Assembly (NCBI GenBank): GCA_946183755.1
Contig: CAMHCZ010000013.1
Location: 1 to 19,719 of the forward strand
Direction: 5' to 3'
DNA: 19,719 nucleotides
Source: an uncultured bacterium
GTDB lineage: Bacteria; Bacteroidota; Bacteroidia; Bacteroidales; Paludibacteraceae
Both the position numbers and the translations under genes were made by a program. Shown one piece after another: positions 6,717-14,249 of this stretch; within the stretch, counting starts at the first letter, position 1, and the number at the start of each line of letters is the position of its first letter. The notes under the pieces were generated by a model. The model had not been told where the DNA came from and ran no database searches. It worked only from the letters and a program-made list of their open reading frames with translations.

Positions 6717-9533
6717 TTACTTCACAAACTCCTTTTCGAAGCTTCCGTCGCTGAACTTCACTATGTTCACGCCCTTAGTCGGAGCGTTCAGCGGTCTTCC
6801 GTTTATGTCGTAGCGCGCGGTCTCCACGATGCTTTCCTCTGCTTCTGGCGCTGCTGTGGCTGCGTCGCCGGAGGTTCTAAACTCGCCGGTGTACTCATTG
6901 ACGGTCGCAGCTCCGTTCTTAGCCTTCAGGTCGTATGCGTAGTCGGTTCCGCTGTTCAGCCCTGTCACGGTGAACTGGTAGCCTTCCGCGCTCGCTCTGA
7001 GGTTAGGGAAGTTCAGGTTTATCAGCCTGCCTTGTCCATCGAATGTGAGCGAGCAGAACACTTCGTCGTTTCTCGTTATTGTCAGAGTGTAGGTGTCTGC
7101 GCTCGCGTTTTCCGGCCATGTGAACAATGCCGTATTGTCGGTAGTCGTGATGCTTATATCGCCTTCGTTCTCTACCGTGGTCTTTTCCGCCTCGGTCGCT
7201 GTTTGTATGTAGTTGGCTGTGTATTCTGCGTTTTGGCTTGCAGCCGCTATGGTTGGACTCCAGCCGTTGAATGTGAATGTGTAGCCAGCTTCGTCAGGTC
7301 TTGTAGGCTTCTCGCCGTCGAACGCAGGCACTTCGCCGTAAGAGACTTCGCTTGTCTTTATCACTCTGCCGTCCCAGTTCTTCCATGTTATCATGTACTT
7401 GTCCTGCTCTCCCTCAATGAATATCGCAGTGTACGTCTTGTTTCCGTCCACAGTCACATATCTTGGGTTCTCGTCGTTTCCGTCAGCCCACTGTGCGAAA
7501 ACATAGCCCGGTTTTGCGTTGGCAACAAGTGTGACGATTTCGCCGTCCTCATATATTCCGCCTCCGCTTGCACTTCCTTGCGATGCGCTAGCTATGGTCT
7601 TTAAGGTGTAGAGCGCAACGAAGTTTGCGGTTATATCGATGTCTTTCGTCACGGTTATCTCTCTGGATGCATCCATCACGCCATCACTCCATCCTTTGAA
7701 GCGATAACCTTCGTTTGCAGTTGCTGTCAATTGTACAGTAGTGTTGTATTCATAAACCCCATCACCGGTTACAGTTCCTGCATCGGAAATGTTCTTGTTT
7801 ATGAATACATAGTGCTCGTCTATCGCGAATACGGCAGTGAAGGTGCTGTCTTGTGTCACCTGTACAGTTCTTGGATTTTGGGTGTTATTGTCGTTCCATT
7901 TCACAAAATGGTAGTGCTCGCTTGGCGTAGCCGTTATTTGTAGCGGTCCTTTCCTGAATATGCCGCCTTCTGTTACTGTGCCGCAATTTTCATTACTTAC
8001 ATTTGTTTTTACTTCAAAAGTGCAATTTCCATATACGATAGAAGAATATCGAGTGATTGCACCTTTAAAATAATCGTATCTGTTACAAGGAACAATAATG
8101 CTCGTTAGTCCCGTACTGCCATCGAACACATTCGCTCCTACAGAGTATTCTTCCCCATTGAAGTCTTCCGGCAGCGCTATATCTCCTCCGTTGCCAGTGT
8201 ATTTCACCAAGGTTTTATCTCGGTCGGAAAATACGAAGTCGCCAATGACCGTCTTGCCGCCATTACAAACATAGTCCGCATAATAAGCTACATAGCCGTT
8301 TCCTGAAGTTCCTTTTTTGATGTTTAGCTCTGACTTATTTATAACTTCTTTAAGTCCTGTGCACCCAGAAAATGCAGAGTTTCTAATAGTTGTCACGCTG
8401 TTGGGGATAGTGACGCTTGTCAAGCCCGTACAATCTTTGAATTTAGAACTACCGATATTTGTTATGTTATTTCCTATTGTTATATTAAGAAGGCTGTTCG
8501 TAAAACTAATTGCATCAAGAGCTGCCTGAGAATTTATATCTGCTGTTTCAATGTTATCGCAACCAGAGAATGCATAATCTCCAATACTCGTCACACTGCT
8601 TGGGATTATGATGCTTTTAAGTCCGTTGCAATTAAAGAATGCACTATATCCGATATGCGCCACATTGCTAGGGATTGTGATGCTTGTAAGTCCACCGCAA
8701 CCATAGAACGCACTTTCTCTTATGCTTGTCACATCATCAGGGATAACGCTGTTATTGCATCCCAAGATTAGTGCTTTTTCACTTTTTTCTATCAAGCAGT
8801 TGCCAGCGCTGTAATATTCCGTGTTGCCACTCTCTACTGTTAATGTTTCAAGCCCGCTGCAGCCATGGAATGCATCCCAGCTAATGGACGTCACACTGTT
8901 GGGCAGTGTTATACTTACAAGTCCAGAGCAGCTATAGAACGCTTCGCGACCTATGCTTTTCACACCAGCAGGGATGTTGACGCTCGTCAATCCTGTACAA
9001 CCATGGAACGCGCAGAGTCCAATACTCGTCACACCATCAGGAATGACGCTGTTCTTGCATCCTAAGATTAGTGCTTTTGAACTTTTCTCTATCAAGCAGT
9101 TGCCAGCGCTGTAATATTCCGTGTTGCCGCTCTCTACTGTTATTGTTTCAAGTCCACTACAGCCATGGAATGCATCATTCCCAACGCTCGTTACTCTGCT
9201 CGGGATGGTCACGCTTGTGAGACCGCTGCAATCAAAAAACGCAGAATCTCCGATGCTTGTTACACTATTAGGAATGGTTACGCTTGTCAATTCTGTGCAT
9301 CCATAGAATGCGCCCCATTCTATCCTCGTCACGCTGTAGGGCGTTCCATTATACGTTGCTGTCGAAGGAATTGTTATGTTTCCTGAATATTTTGCATAGT
9401 TGAAGTCACTTGTTACACTTGCCGTTTGGGTGCTTGCGTTTAAGTCGTAGTAGATTCCATCCACTAATGTTTGCGCCCACAGCCCTGTGGAGCAAAGCAG
9501 CATACACACTGTCGATAAAATAAGGCGTTTCAT
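6717..9533 (-). CDS. BspA-type leucine-rich-repeat surface protein with C-terminal sorting-like tail
   Basis: A 938-residue exported protein. The start at 9533 gives MKRLILSTVCMLLCSTGLWAQ, a clean Sec signal peptide; an in-frame start at 9602 would bury it. Residues from about 45 to 495 hold at least eleven BspA/LRR_5 units of the form AF-x-x-C-x-x-L-x-S-[VI]-x-[IL]-P. From about 500 to 707 are three divergent InlB B-repeat-like units (each ends near W-x-[DN]-G/N and a beta strand TAxF). A related unit is at 708-782, a fibronectin-III-like beta domain at about 790-885, and a last segment RYDINGRPLNAPTKGVNIVK near 905. That tail resembles T9SS type A sorting tails, though similar tails occur in Bacteroides without T9SS. 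Such proteins bind host or bacterial surfaces in characterised relatives; the ligand here is unknown. Two units carry a 100-residue-offset internal duplication. It stands alone, downstream of a small-RNA-like region. Confidence 0.88.
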   Translation of the reverse strand: MKRLILSTVCMLLCSTGLWAQTLVDGIYYDLNASTQTASVTSDFNYAKYSGNITIPSTATYNGTPYSVTRIEWGAFYGCTELTSVTIPNSVTSIGDSAFFDCSGLTSVTIPSRVTSVGNDAFHGCSGLETITVESGNTEYYSAGNCLIEKSSKALILGCKNSVIPDGVTSIGLCAFHGCTGLTSVNIPAGVKSIGREAFYSCSGLVSITLPNSVTSISWDAFHGCSGLETLTVESGNTEYYSAGNCLIEKSEKALILGCNNSVIPDDVTSIRESAFYGCGGLTSITIPSNVAHIGYSAFFNCNGLKSIIIPSSVTSIGDYAFSGCDNIETADINSQAALDAISFTNSLLNITIGNNITNIGSSKFKDCTGLTSVTIPNSVTTIRNSAFSGCTGLKEVINKSELNIKKGTSGNGYVAYYADYVCNGGKTVIGDFVFSDRDKTLVKYTGNGGDIALPEDFNGEEYSVGANVFDGSTGLTSIIVPCNRYDYFKGAITRYSSIVYGNCTFEVKTNVSNENCGTVTEGGIFRKGPLQITATPSEHYHFVKWNDNNTQNPRTVQVTQDSTFTAVFAIDEHYVFINKNISDAGTVTGDGVYEYNTTVQLTATANEGYRFKGWSDGVMDASREITVTKDIDITANFVALYTLKTIASASQGSASGGGIYEDGEIVTLVANAKPGYVFAQWADGNDENPRYVTVDGNKTYTAIFIEGEQDKYMITWKNWDGRVIKTSEVSYGEVPAFDGEKPTRPDEAGYTFTFNGWSPTIAAASQNAEYTANYIQTATEAEKTTVENEGDISITTTDNTALFTWPENASADTYTLTITRNDEVFCSLTFDGQGRLINLNFPNLRASAEGYQFTVTGLNSGTDYAYDLKAKNGAATVNEYTGEFRTSGDAATAAPEAEESIVETARYDINGRPLNAPTKGVNIVKFSDGSFEKEFVK
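8730..8876. repeat. Direct repeat within the BspA-type gene, copy 1
   Basis: About 147 bases matching 9030-9176 at an offset of exactly 300 nt (100 codons), with scattered mismatches, mostly few across 8790-8876. Both encode the segment around ESGNTEYYSAGNCLIEK, which is longer than the normal LRR unit. Confidence 0.85.
9030..9176. repeat. Direct repeat within the BspA-type gene, copy 2
   Basis: Partner of 8730-8876. The two copies diverge sharply on both sides, so the duplicated block is a discrete module of one insertion plus parts of the neighbouring LRR units. Confidence 0.85.
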
Positions 9534-9617
9534 GGTATTGGAGTTTAATTGGTTAAGCAAAAAATCTATCCAATCTCGCCCTACACTAATTAAATAAACC
9601 AAGGCTCACCTATGGGC

Positions 9618-9651
9618 AAAAAAAGCGCGGGTTCGATTGCTCGTCCCGCTT
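9618..9651 (-). terminator. Terminator at the 3' end of the putative small RNA
   Basis: CCCGC/GCGGG stem (645-649 with 627-631 of the 9.6 kb block), plus two A:T pairs past a 2-nt bulge, a 13-nt loop and seven T on the minus strand. The loop contains ACGAGCAA (minus strand), complementary to an upstream segment of the same RNA. Confidence 0.65.
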
Positions 9652-9899
9652 ATTGAGGCCTTCGCATTGCCCTGAGAACTGAACGAGCAACGCAGAAGCC
9701 CACGCATTATGAAAGTACACCCTCCCCAGAGGGTATAAACTCACCACATGAGCATCTACCGTTGCTTTGTTCTTTTGTTCTCAATGAAGTTTGCGAAGTT
9801 TCAATAAGCAAAAGACACAAAGCGTTAGTAAACGCTTAATTAATATGTAGCGTCACTCCCCATCCACTTTCCCTTAGGCAAGCTTCTGCTGAGAGCAAC
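9618..9899 (-). ncRNA. Putative structured small RNA (Bacteroidales-1 or 6S-like?)
   Basis: The 502-nt gap 9534-10035 has no convincing gene, but on the minus strand it carries a -7 promoter box (9904-9911), a folded region and a terminator. Seen pairings: a closing helix GCAGAAGC (9889-9882) with GCTTCTGC (9699-9692), about 190 nt apart; inside it GAAAGT (9871-9866) with ACTTTC (9716-9711); a 14-bp stem with one bulge (9823-9809 with 9777-9764); and hairpins at 9820-9837 (7 bp, overlapping the previous stem), 9716-9737 (9 bp) and 9740-9752. The promoter-to-terminator layout and Bacteroidales context fit the Bacteroidales-1 RNA motif, which has been linked to 6S RNA, but I am recalling the class and not matching a sequence. 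Signature sequences of RNase P RNA (GAGGAAAGTCC) and tmRNA (terminal CCA, tag frame) are absent. It could also be a long leader of the BspA-type gene, whose ATG is 85 nt beyond the terminator. Confidence 0.6.
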
Positions 9900-9903
9900 G
9901 CAA

Positions 9904-9911
9904 CAAATATA
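9904..9911 (-). promoter_or_regulatory. -7 box for the putative small RNA
   Basis: Minus strand TATATTTG exactly matches TAnnTTTG, placing the start near 9899. A consensus TTTG at -33 is not seen; ATTG occurs 16 and 26 nt upstream. Confidence 0.55.
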
Positions 9912-9984
9912 ACTATTTTGTTTTATTCAATATTATCCAATAAAATGTTTTTCAGCAGTGCGAAAAAACACAATACTACGTTAA

Positions 9985-10013
9985 ATAAAAAAGGCGAGGT
10001 TGCCCTCGCCTTA
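9985..10013 (-). terminator. Rho-independent terminator of asnS
   Basis: AAGGCGAGG (9991-9999) and CCTCGCCTT (10004-10012) form a perfect 9-bp stem with a 4-nt loop, followed by T6 on the minus strand, 24 nt after the asnS stop codon. Confidence 0.9.
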
Positions 10014-10035
10014 TCTTGTTTACATATCAATTTCT

Positions 10036-11439
10036 TTAGAATTCCGCGTTCTTTGGTGTTCGTGGGAAAGGTATCACGTCCCTGATGTTCTGCATACCAG
10101 TCACGAAAAGAATCAGACGCTCGAAGCCAAGACCGAAGCCTCCGTGAGGACAGCTTCCGAACTTTCGTGTGTCGAGATACCACTTGTATGTATCCAGCTC
10201 CATTCCTCTCGCTTTTATCTCGTTAGTCAGCTTCTCATACGACTCCTCACGCACACTTCCGCCGATTATCTCGCCGATGCGTGGGAAAAGCACGTCTGTT
10301 CCCTGCATTGTCTTGCCGTCGGCGTTTTTCTTCATATAGAATGCCTTTATCTCGCTTGGGTAGTCGGTCATTATAACCGGACGCTTGAAGTACTCCTCCA
10401 CGAGGAAACGCTCATGCTCGCTCGCCAAGTCCATGCCCCAGCCTGTGACAGGGAACTCGAACTTGTGCCCCTTAGCCTGAGCCTCTTCCAGTATCTTCAC
10501 GCCCTCAGTGTATGGCAGACGCACGAAGTCCTCCTTGACTACAGAGTGGAGAGTGTCCAAGAGTGTAGTGTCAATCATCTTGTTCAGGAATTCGAGATCG
10601 TCCATGCAGTTGTCTAACGCCCACTGCACACAGTACTTGATGAAGTCCTCCTCCAAGTCCATGAGGTCGTCCTTGTCTATGAAGGCAACCTCTGGCTCTA
10701 TCATCCAGAACTCAGCCAAGTGGCGAGGAGTGTTGCTGTTCTCGGCACGGAATGTCGGTCCGAAAGTGTAGATGGCTCCAAGCGCAGTGGCTCCGAGCTC
10801 ACCCTCGAGCTGACCGCTCACTGTCAGGTTTGTCTTCTTGCCGAAGAAATCCTTGTCGTATGCCACGTCGCCATCAGCGCCAGTGCGCGCAAGGTCAAGC
10901 GTAGTCACCTGGAACATCTCGCCTGCGCCCTCGGCATCGCTCGCTGTGATGATAGGCGTGTTGAAGTAATAGAATCCGTGCTCGTGGAAATATCTGTGGA
11001 TGGCGATTGCCATGTTGTGGCGGATACGCATCACTGCTCCGAATGTGTTTGTGCGGAGACGAAGATGAGCTATCTCGCGCAGGAACTCCATTGAGTGTCC
11101 CTTCTTCTGCAGTGGGTACTCATCCGGATTAGCCTCGCCGTAAAGCTCGATGTCGCTTGCCTGAATCTCGACAGACTGGCCTGCGCCCTGCGAAGCCACA
11201 AGCTTGCCGACAACGCTAAGGCATGCGCCTGTGGTTATCTTCTTCAGCAGCTCGGCGTCGAAATTCTCGACGTCAACCACCACCTGCACATTCTTAATAG
11301 AAGAACCGTCATTCAAGGCTATGAAATTCACATTCTTATTGCCTCGCTTTGATCTTACCCAACCTTTTACATTCACAGTCGTGTCGACAGCAGGCTGCTT
11401 AAGCAGATCCGCTATCTTAGTTCTTCTAATGCTTTCCAT
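10036..11439 (-). CDS. asnS: Asparaginyl-tRNA synthetase
   Basis: A 467-residue class IIb aminoacyl-tRNA synthetase that charges tRNA-Asn with asparagine in the cytoplasm. An N-terminal OB-fold anticodon-binding domain (about 15-110; VNVKGWVRSKRGNKNVNF) precedes the catalytic core. Motif 2 is visible as FRAENSNTPRHLAEFWMIEPE-like sequence starting FRAENSNTPRH, and motif 3 as GLGFERLILF near the C-terminus, which ends IPFPRTPKNAEF as in AsnS. Length is normal for the family. The region GEMFQVTTLD before motif 2 is also typical of AsnS rather than AspRS. The ATG at 11439 gives the usual MESIRRTKIADLL start. It has its own promoter box and terminator, so it is monocistronic. Confidence 0.95.
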   Translation of the reverse strand: MESIRRTKIADLLKQPAVDTTVNVKGWVRSKRGNKNVNFIALNDGSSIKNVQVVVDVENFDAELLKKITTGACLSVVGKLVASQGAGQSVEIQASDIELYGEANPDEYPLQKKGHSMEFLREIAHLRLRTNTFGAVMRIRHNMAIAIHRYFHEHGFYYFNTPIITASDAEGAGEMFQVTTLDLARTGADGDVAYDKDFFGKKTNLTVSGQLEGELGATALGAIYTFGPTFRAENSNTPRHLAEFWMIEPEVAFIDKDDLMDLEEDFIKYCVQWALDNCMDDLEFLNKMIDTTLLDTLHSVVKEDFVRLPYTEGVKILEEAQAKGHKFEFPVTGWGMDLASEHERFLVEEYFKRPVIMTDYPSEIKAFYMKKNADGKTMQGTDVLFPRIGEIIGGSVREESYEKLTNEIKARGMELDTYKWYLDTRKFGSCPHGGFGLGFERLILFVTGMQNIRDVIPFPRTPKNAEF

Positions 11440-11472
11440 TTTTGTCTTATTATTTTATTGAGTTTCAGGTCG

Positions 11473-11480
11473 CAAATATA
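11473..11480 (-). promoter_or_regulatory. -7 box for asnS
   Basis: Minus strand TATATTTG (exact TAnnTTTG) 33 nt upstream of the asnS ATG. No TTTG at the matching -33 distance. Confidence 0.55.
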
Positions 11481-11609
11481 AATATTTTTCCGCTTGATTA
11501 TCATTCATAGGTAAGTCGCATGCCCAAAATAAAAGCATTTTGACATTAAAAATATTTCTACTGCGATATTTTAATATTTATTCTTGCCGGAAATCTTCCT
11601 TTGGTCTAA

Positions 11610-11650
11610 AAAATTAAAGCCATCGTGCATCCGCATGATGGCTTTAATTA
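11610..11650 (-). terminator. Rho-independent terminator of the gldJ-like gene
   Basis: ATTAAAGCCATC (11613-11624) and GATGGCTTTAAT (11637-11648) pair over 12 bp. The helix continues through one G:T and TGC/GCA to a 4-nt loop, giving 16 pairs. A T run follows on the minus strand. It begins about 20 nt after the stop codon. Confidence 0.9.
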
Positions 11651-11667
11651 TCTATTAGCTATAAAAC

Positions 11668-13215
11668 TTATTTCTTCTTGCCGTAAGCACCCTGGTCGCC
11701 GAGTCTTGTCATAGCGCAACGGAAACCGATGTCGCTTGTTGACTTGCCCTGGTCAAGATATCTTCTCTGTGAAGGGTTGAGCCAGAATGCTCTGTCCTTC
11801 CAAGAACCACCCTTGTAAACTCTTGAGCGGTTTGTAACCTTTGAAGAAAGGAGACCTTCTGCGTTCTCATCTGGGTCATACATGAGTCTTGTTGCCTTCT
11901 CTGGGTCAACAGGAGTCTTCCATGACTCTGAGTTCATGCTCGAACGAGCATCACCATCACCGTAGTTACGAACATCGTACTTAGTGTACTTGCCTACGCT
12001 GTCTCTCTCAGCTGGGATTACGTACTTAACACGTCCGAGGCTGTCGATAACTGGAACAAGGACTTTCTTTCCTTCCTGAGTATTCTCGTTGAGGATAGGA
12101 GCCTTGTACTCATTACCACGGAATGAGTTGTACTCTTCCTCCTGCTCGCTTGTCAATGCACGATAAACGTCCATTACCCACTCGTTAACGTTACCTGCCA
12201 TGTTGTACAGACCGAAGTCGTTTGGCCAGTAAGCATCTACTCTGTTAGTGATAGTAGCCTGATCGTTGAGCTTGCCGCCCATACCCATCATGTCCCCTCT
12301 ACCTCTCACATAGTTAGCGAGCATCTCGCCTCTATATTTCTTGTCTGGGTTTCTCATCTGGTGACCAGACCATGGGAACTGCTTCTTCTCGCCTGAGTTC
12401 TCCTCGCCATCTCTTGCAGTGATAGCGTATGCTGCGTACTCCCACTCAGCCTCTGTTGGGAGACGGAAGTCAGGGAACATAAGACCATCGCTCATGTTGA
12501 CTTTTCTGTTCTCACCGTAGAGGTCAACCTTAGGACGCTTTCCTTCCTCTGGCTGATACTCAGAGCTCATCATATACTTTCTTGTGTTGAAGACGATGTT
12601 GTTTCTAACCTCGTCAGCATCCTCGTTATCCTTAACACCCTCGAAGTCTGGCAGTGTTATGATACCTGCGTTAGCGAGAATCAACTCGTTAGCACGGTCG
12701 GTACGCCACTGGCAGTAGTCGTTTGCCTGCTCCCAGCTAACACCTACAACAGGATAGTCGTTGTATGCTGCGTGAGTGAAGTAGTACTCAACATAAGGCT
12801 CGTTGTAAGCCAACTCTGTACGCCAAACCAATGAGTCTGGAGTTGCCTTTGCGATTACTTCTGGATAGTTGTGCATAACCAGTCTCATCCAGTGCAGGTA
12901 CTCGTTCCAGTTCAAGTTGCTTATCTCAAACTGGTCCATATAGAATGAGCTGACAGTCACACGACGTGGAACGTTGTTCCAGTCGCCAGGTATGTCTTCC
13001 TGAGTACGTCCCATTGTGAATGTACCACCTTCTACGAAGACCATTCCTGGAGGTGTCTGCTGCTTATAATCTGTTATCACTTCAAAACCGCCGGTAGACT
13101 TGTCATTGTACGCCCAACCGGTGACATTAGAGACTTCCTTCTTGTTGCTACAAGCTGAAGCCAACGCCATCACAGATACGAGAACGGCTGTTTTTGTAAA
13201 TAAGTTTACTTTCAT
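11668..13215 (-). CDS. gldJ: GldJ-like SUMF1-domain lipoprotein (T9SS/gliding family)
   Basis: A 515-residue lipoprotein starting MKVNLFTKTAVLVSVMALASAC, with a lipobox ending at the Cys near 22. From about residue 55 to the end it is a formylglycine-generating-enzyme/SUMF1-type domain (MVFVEGGTFTMGRTQED, then GNVNEWVMDVYR, then KGGSWKDRAFWLNPSQRRY and DIGFRCAM). In the Gld/Por lipoproteins this fold is thought to be structural, not catalytic. The paralogues GldK/PorK and GldJ are hard to separate. The GW-YND---GGFEV opening and the phrase WNNVPRRVTVSSFYMDQFEI look more like GldJ, and no porL/M/N genes adjoin, as they would for PorK. The role is inferred: anchoring the T9SS or gliding machinery at the outer membrane. 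It is monocistronic, divergent from cdaA, with a hairpin at the mRNA 5' end. Confidence 0.82.
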   Translation of the reverse strand: MKVNLFTKTAVLVSVMALASACSNKKEVSNVTGWAYNDKSTGGFEVITDYKQQTPPGMVFVEGGTFTMGRTQEDIPGDWNNVPRRVTVSSFYMDQFEISNLNWNEYLHWMRLVMHNYPEVIAKATPDSLVWRTELAYNEPYVEYYFTHAAYNDYPVVGVSWEQANDYCQWRTDRANELILANAGIITLPDFEGVKDNEDADEVRNNIVFNTRKYMMSSEYQPEEGKRPKVDLYGENRKVNMSDGLMFPDFRLPTEAEWEYAAYAITARDGEENSGEKKQFPWSGHQMRNPDKKYRGEMLANYVRGRGDMMGMGGKLNDQATITNRVDAYWPNDFGLYNMAGNVNEWVMDVYRALTSEQEEEYNSFRGNEYKAPILNENTQEGKKVLVPVIDSLGRVKYVIPAERDSVGKYTKYDVRNYGDGDARSSMNSESWKTPVDPEKATRLMYDPDENAEGLLSSKVTNRSRVYKGGSWKDRAFWLNPSQRRYLDQGKSTSDIGFRCAMTRLGDQGAYGKKK

Positions 13216-13282
13216 AGCTATAAAGACTTGTTGTTAATTTCTTTTAGGTACTAATATAACTCTGCTTTCTTCGTTTTATTGC

Positions 13283-13314
13283 GTCAGACTAAAAACTTTT
13301 CTTTTGAGTCTGAC
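13283..13314 (-). promoter_or_regulatory. Hairpin at the 5' end of the gldJ-like transcript
   Basis: GTCAGACT (13283-13290) and AGTCTGAC (13307-13314) are a perfect 8-bp inverted repeat; A4/T4 tracts inside the loop can extend the stem. From the -7 box just upstream, transcription would start within a few bases of the hairpin, so the RNA probably begins with a stem-loop. Confidence 0.55.
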
Positions 13315-13316
13315 TG

Positions 13317-13324
13317 CAAAGATA
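13317..13324 (-). promoter_or_regulatory. -7 box for the gldJ-like gene
   Basis: Minus strand TATCTTTG (TAnnTTTG). A TTTG lies 24 nt further upstream (13352-13349), a little far for the -33 element. The leader to the ATG at 13215 would be about 95 nt. Confidence 0.5.
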
Positions 13325-13366
13325 ATTATTTCCACATTATTGATTACTCAAAAGTGGAAAAATTTA

Positions 13367-13374
13367 TAAATTTG
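13367..13374 (+). promoter_or_regulatory. -7 box for cdaA
   Basis: TAAATTTG matches TAnnTTTG, about 95 nt upstream of the cdaA start. Only TTG (13340-13342) is seen upstream. It forms a divergent pair with the gldJ-like promoter. Confidence 0.45.
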
Positions 13375-13468
13375 TGAAAAAGTTTGATTATTTCATAAGT
13401 CATAGAGGACGGCATTTGCAAGCCCCTCTCGATTGAAATAACGTATGAACATTTAAAATATTGTGTCT

Positions 13469-14245
13469 ATGGGCATAGAATTCGGAATAAAGGATATAAT
13501 TGACATTTTGCTTGTCGCATTTCTCATGTACCAGACATACATGCTGCTAAAGGGGACCAATGCGGTGAACATATTTGTCGGCATCATTGCTTTCGTGGTA
13601 TGCTGGTTTCTTGTTTCATACGTGTTCAAGATGCAATTGCTGGGAGCCATCCTCGACAAGGTGATGAGCGTGGGAGCCATAGCGCTGATTGTAATTTTCA
13701 AGGACGAGATAAGGCGCTTTTTCTCTTTAATAGGAAGCAAGAGGAAACTGAGATTCCTGAAATGGTTTTACTCCAAGACTAACGACAACTCCATAAAAGC
13801 ATTGACGGCAGACGAAATCAAGCAGATAGCCTGGGCGTGCAGAGACATGTCGTTCAACAAATGCGGCGCGCTGATAGTGATACAGCAGAAGGCCGACCTG
13901 TCCAACTACGCAAAGACCGGCGAGACCATCAACTCCAGCATCTCGTCAAGACTGATACAGAACATATTCTTCAAAAACAGTCCGCTGCATGACGGAGCCA
14001 TGATAATCTCCGACAACCGCATAGACTCGGTGGCTTGCATCCTGCCTGTCTCGCAACGGCTCGACATACCGAAAAGCCTTGGATTGAGGCACAGAGCCGC
14101 GCTGGGCATCACGGAAAGAACAGACGCCATCGCCATTGTTGTGTCCGAAGAGACCGGAGGCGTGTCGTACATGCAAAACGGCAAGGTGGAGCTGGACGTG
14201 ACCATAGAGCAGCTGACACGCGTGCTGTCCGGCGAGGATTTATAA
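13469..14245 (+). CDS. cdaA: Diadenylate cyclase (c-di-AMP synthase), membrane-bound CdaA type
   Basis: A 258-residue protein, the only full-length plus-strand gene in the window. The N-terminal third has three hydrophobic helices (about 10-27, 33-52 and 58-78). The DAC domain follows, with the catalytic motifs DGA (175-177, in NSPLHDGAMII) and RHR (207-209, in LRHRAALGITE). This is the full active-site set for making c-di-AMP from two ATP at the inner membrane. An in-frame GTG at 13463 would add MS; I prefer the ATG at 13469. The usual partner genes (cdaR and glmM, or folP as in some Bacteroidetes) are not next to it. Instead it is divergent from the gldJ-like gene and convergent with porX, with only 4 nt between the stop codons and no terminator visible in that gap. 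Confidence 0.93.
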   Translation: MGIEFGIKDIIDILLVAFLMYQTYMLLKGTNAVNIFVGIIAFVVCWFLVSYVFKMQLLGAILDKVMSVGAIALIVIFKDEIRRFFSLIGSKRKLRFLKWFYSKTNDNSIKALTADEIKQIAWACRDMSFNKCGALIVIQQKADLSNYAKTGETINSSISSRLIQNIFFKNSPLHDGAMIISDNRIDSVACILPVSQRLDIPKSLGLRHRAALGITERTDAIAIVVSEETGGVSYMQNGKVELDVTIEQLTRVLSGEDL

Positions 14246-14249
14246 TACG

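Noticed and set aside
9618..9899. RNase P RNA, tmRNA or SRP RNA as identity of the small RNA
   Set aside because: The RNase P core GAGGAAAGTCC, a tmRNA tag frame with terminal CCA, and the short SRP hairpin with GNAR loop are not present.
9923..10183. 86-codon minus-strand frame at the asnS 3' end
   Set aside because: It overlaps the asnS gene and its terminator in another frame and has no family resemblance.
11668..13215. Call the SUMF1-domain lipoprotein PorK/GldK
   Set aside because: No porL, porM or porN follows it, and the GW-YND---GGFEV and WNNVPRRVTVSSFYMDQ features look more like GldJ. The paralogues are close, so this is a preference, not a proof.
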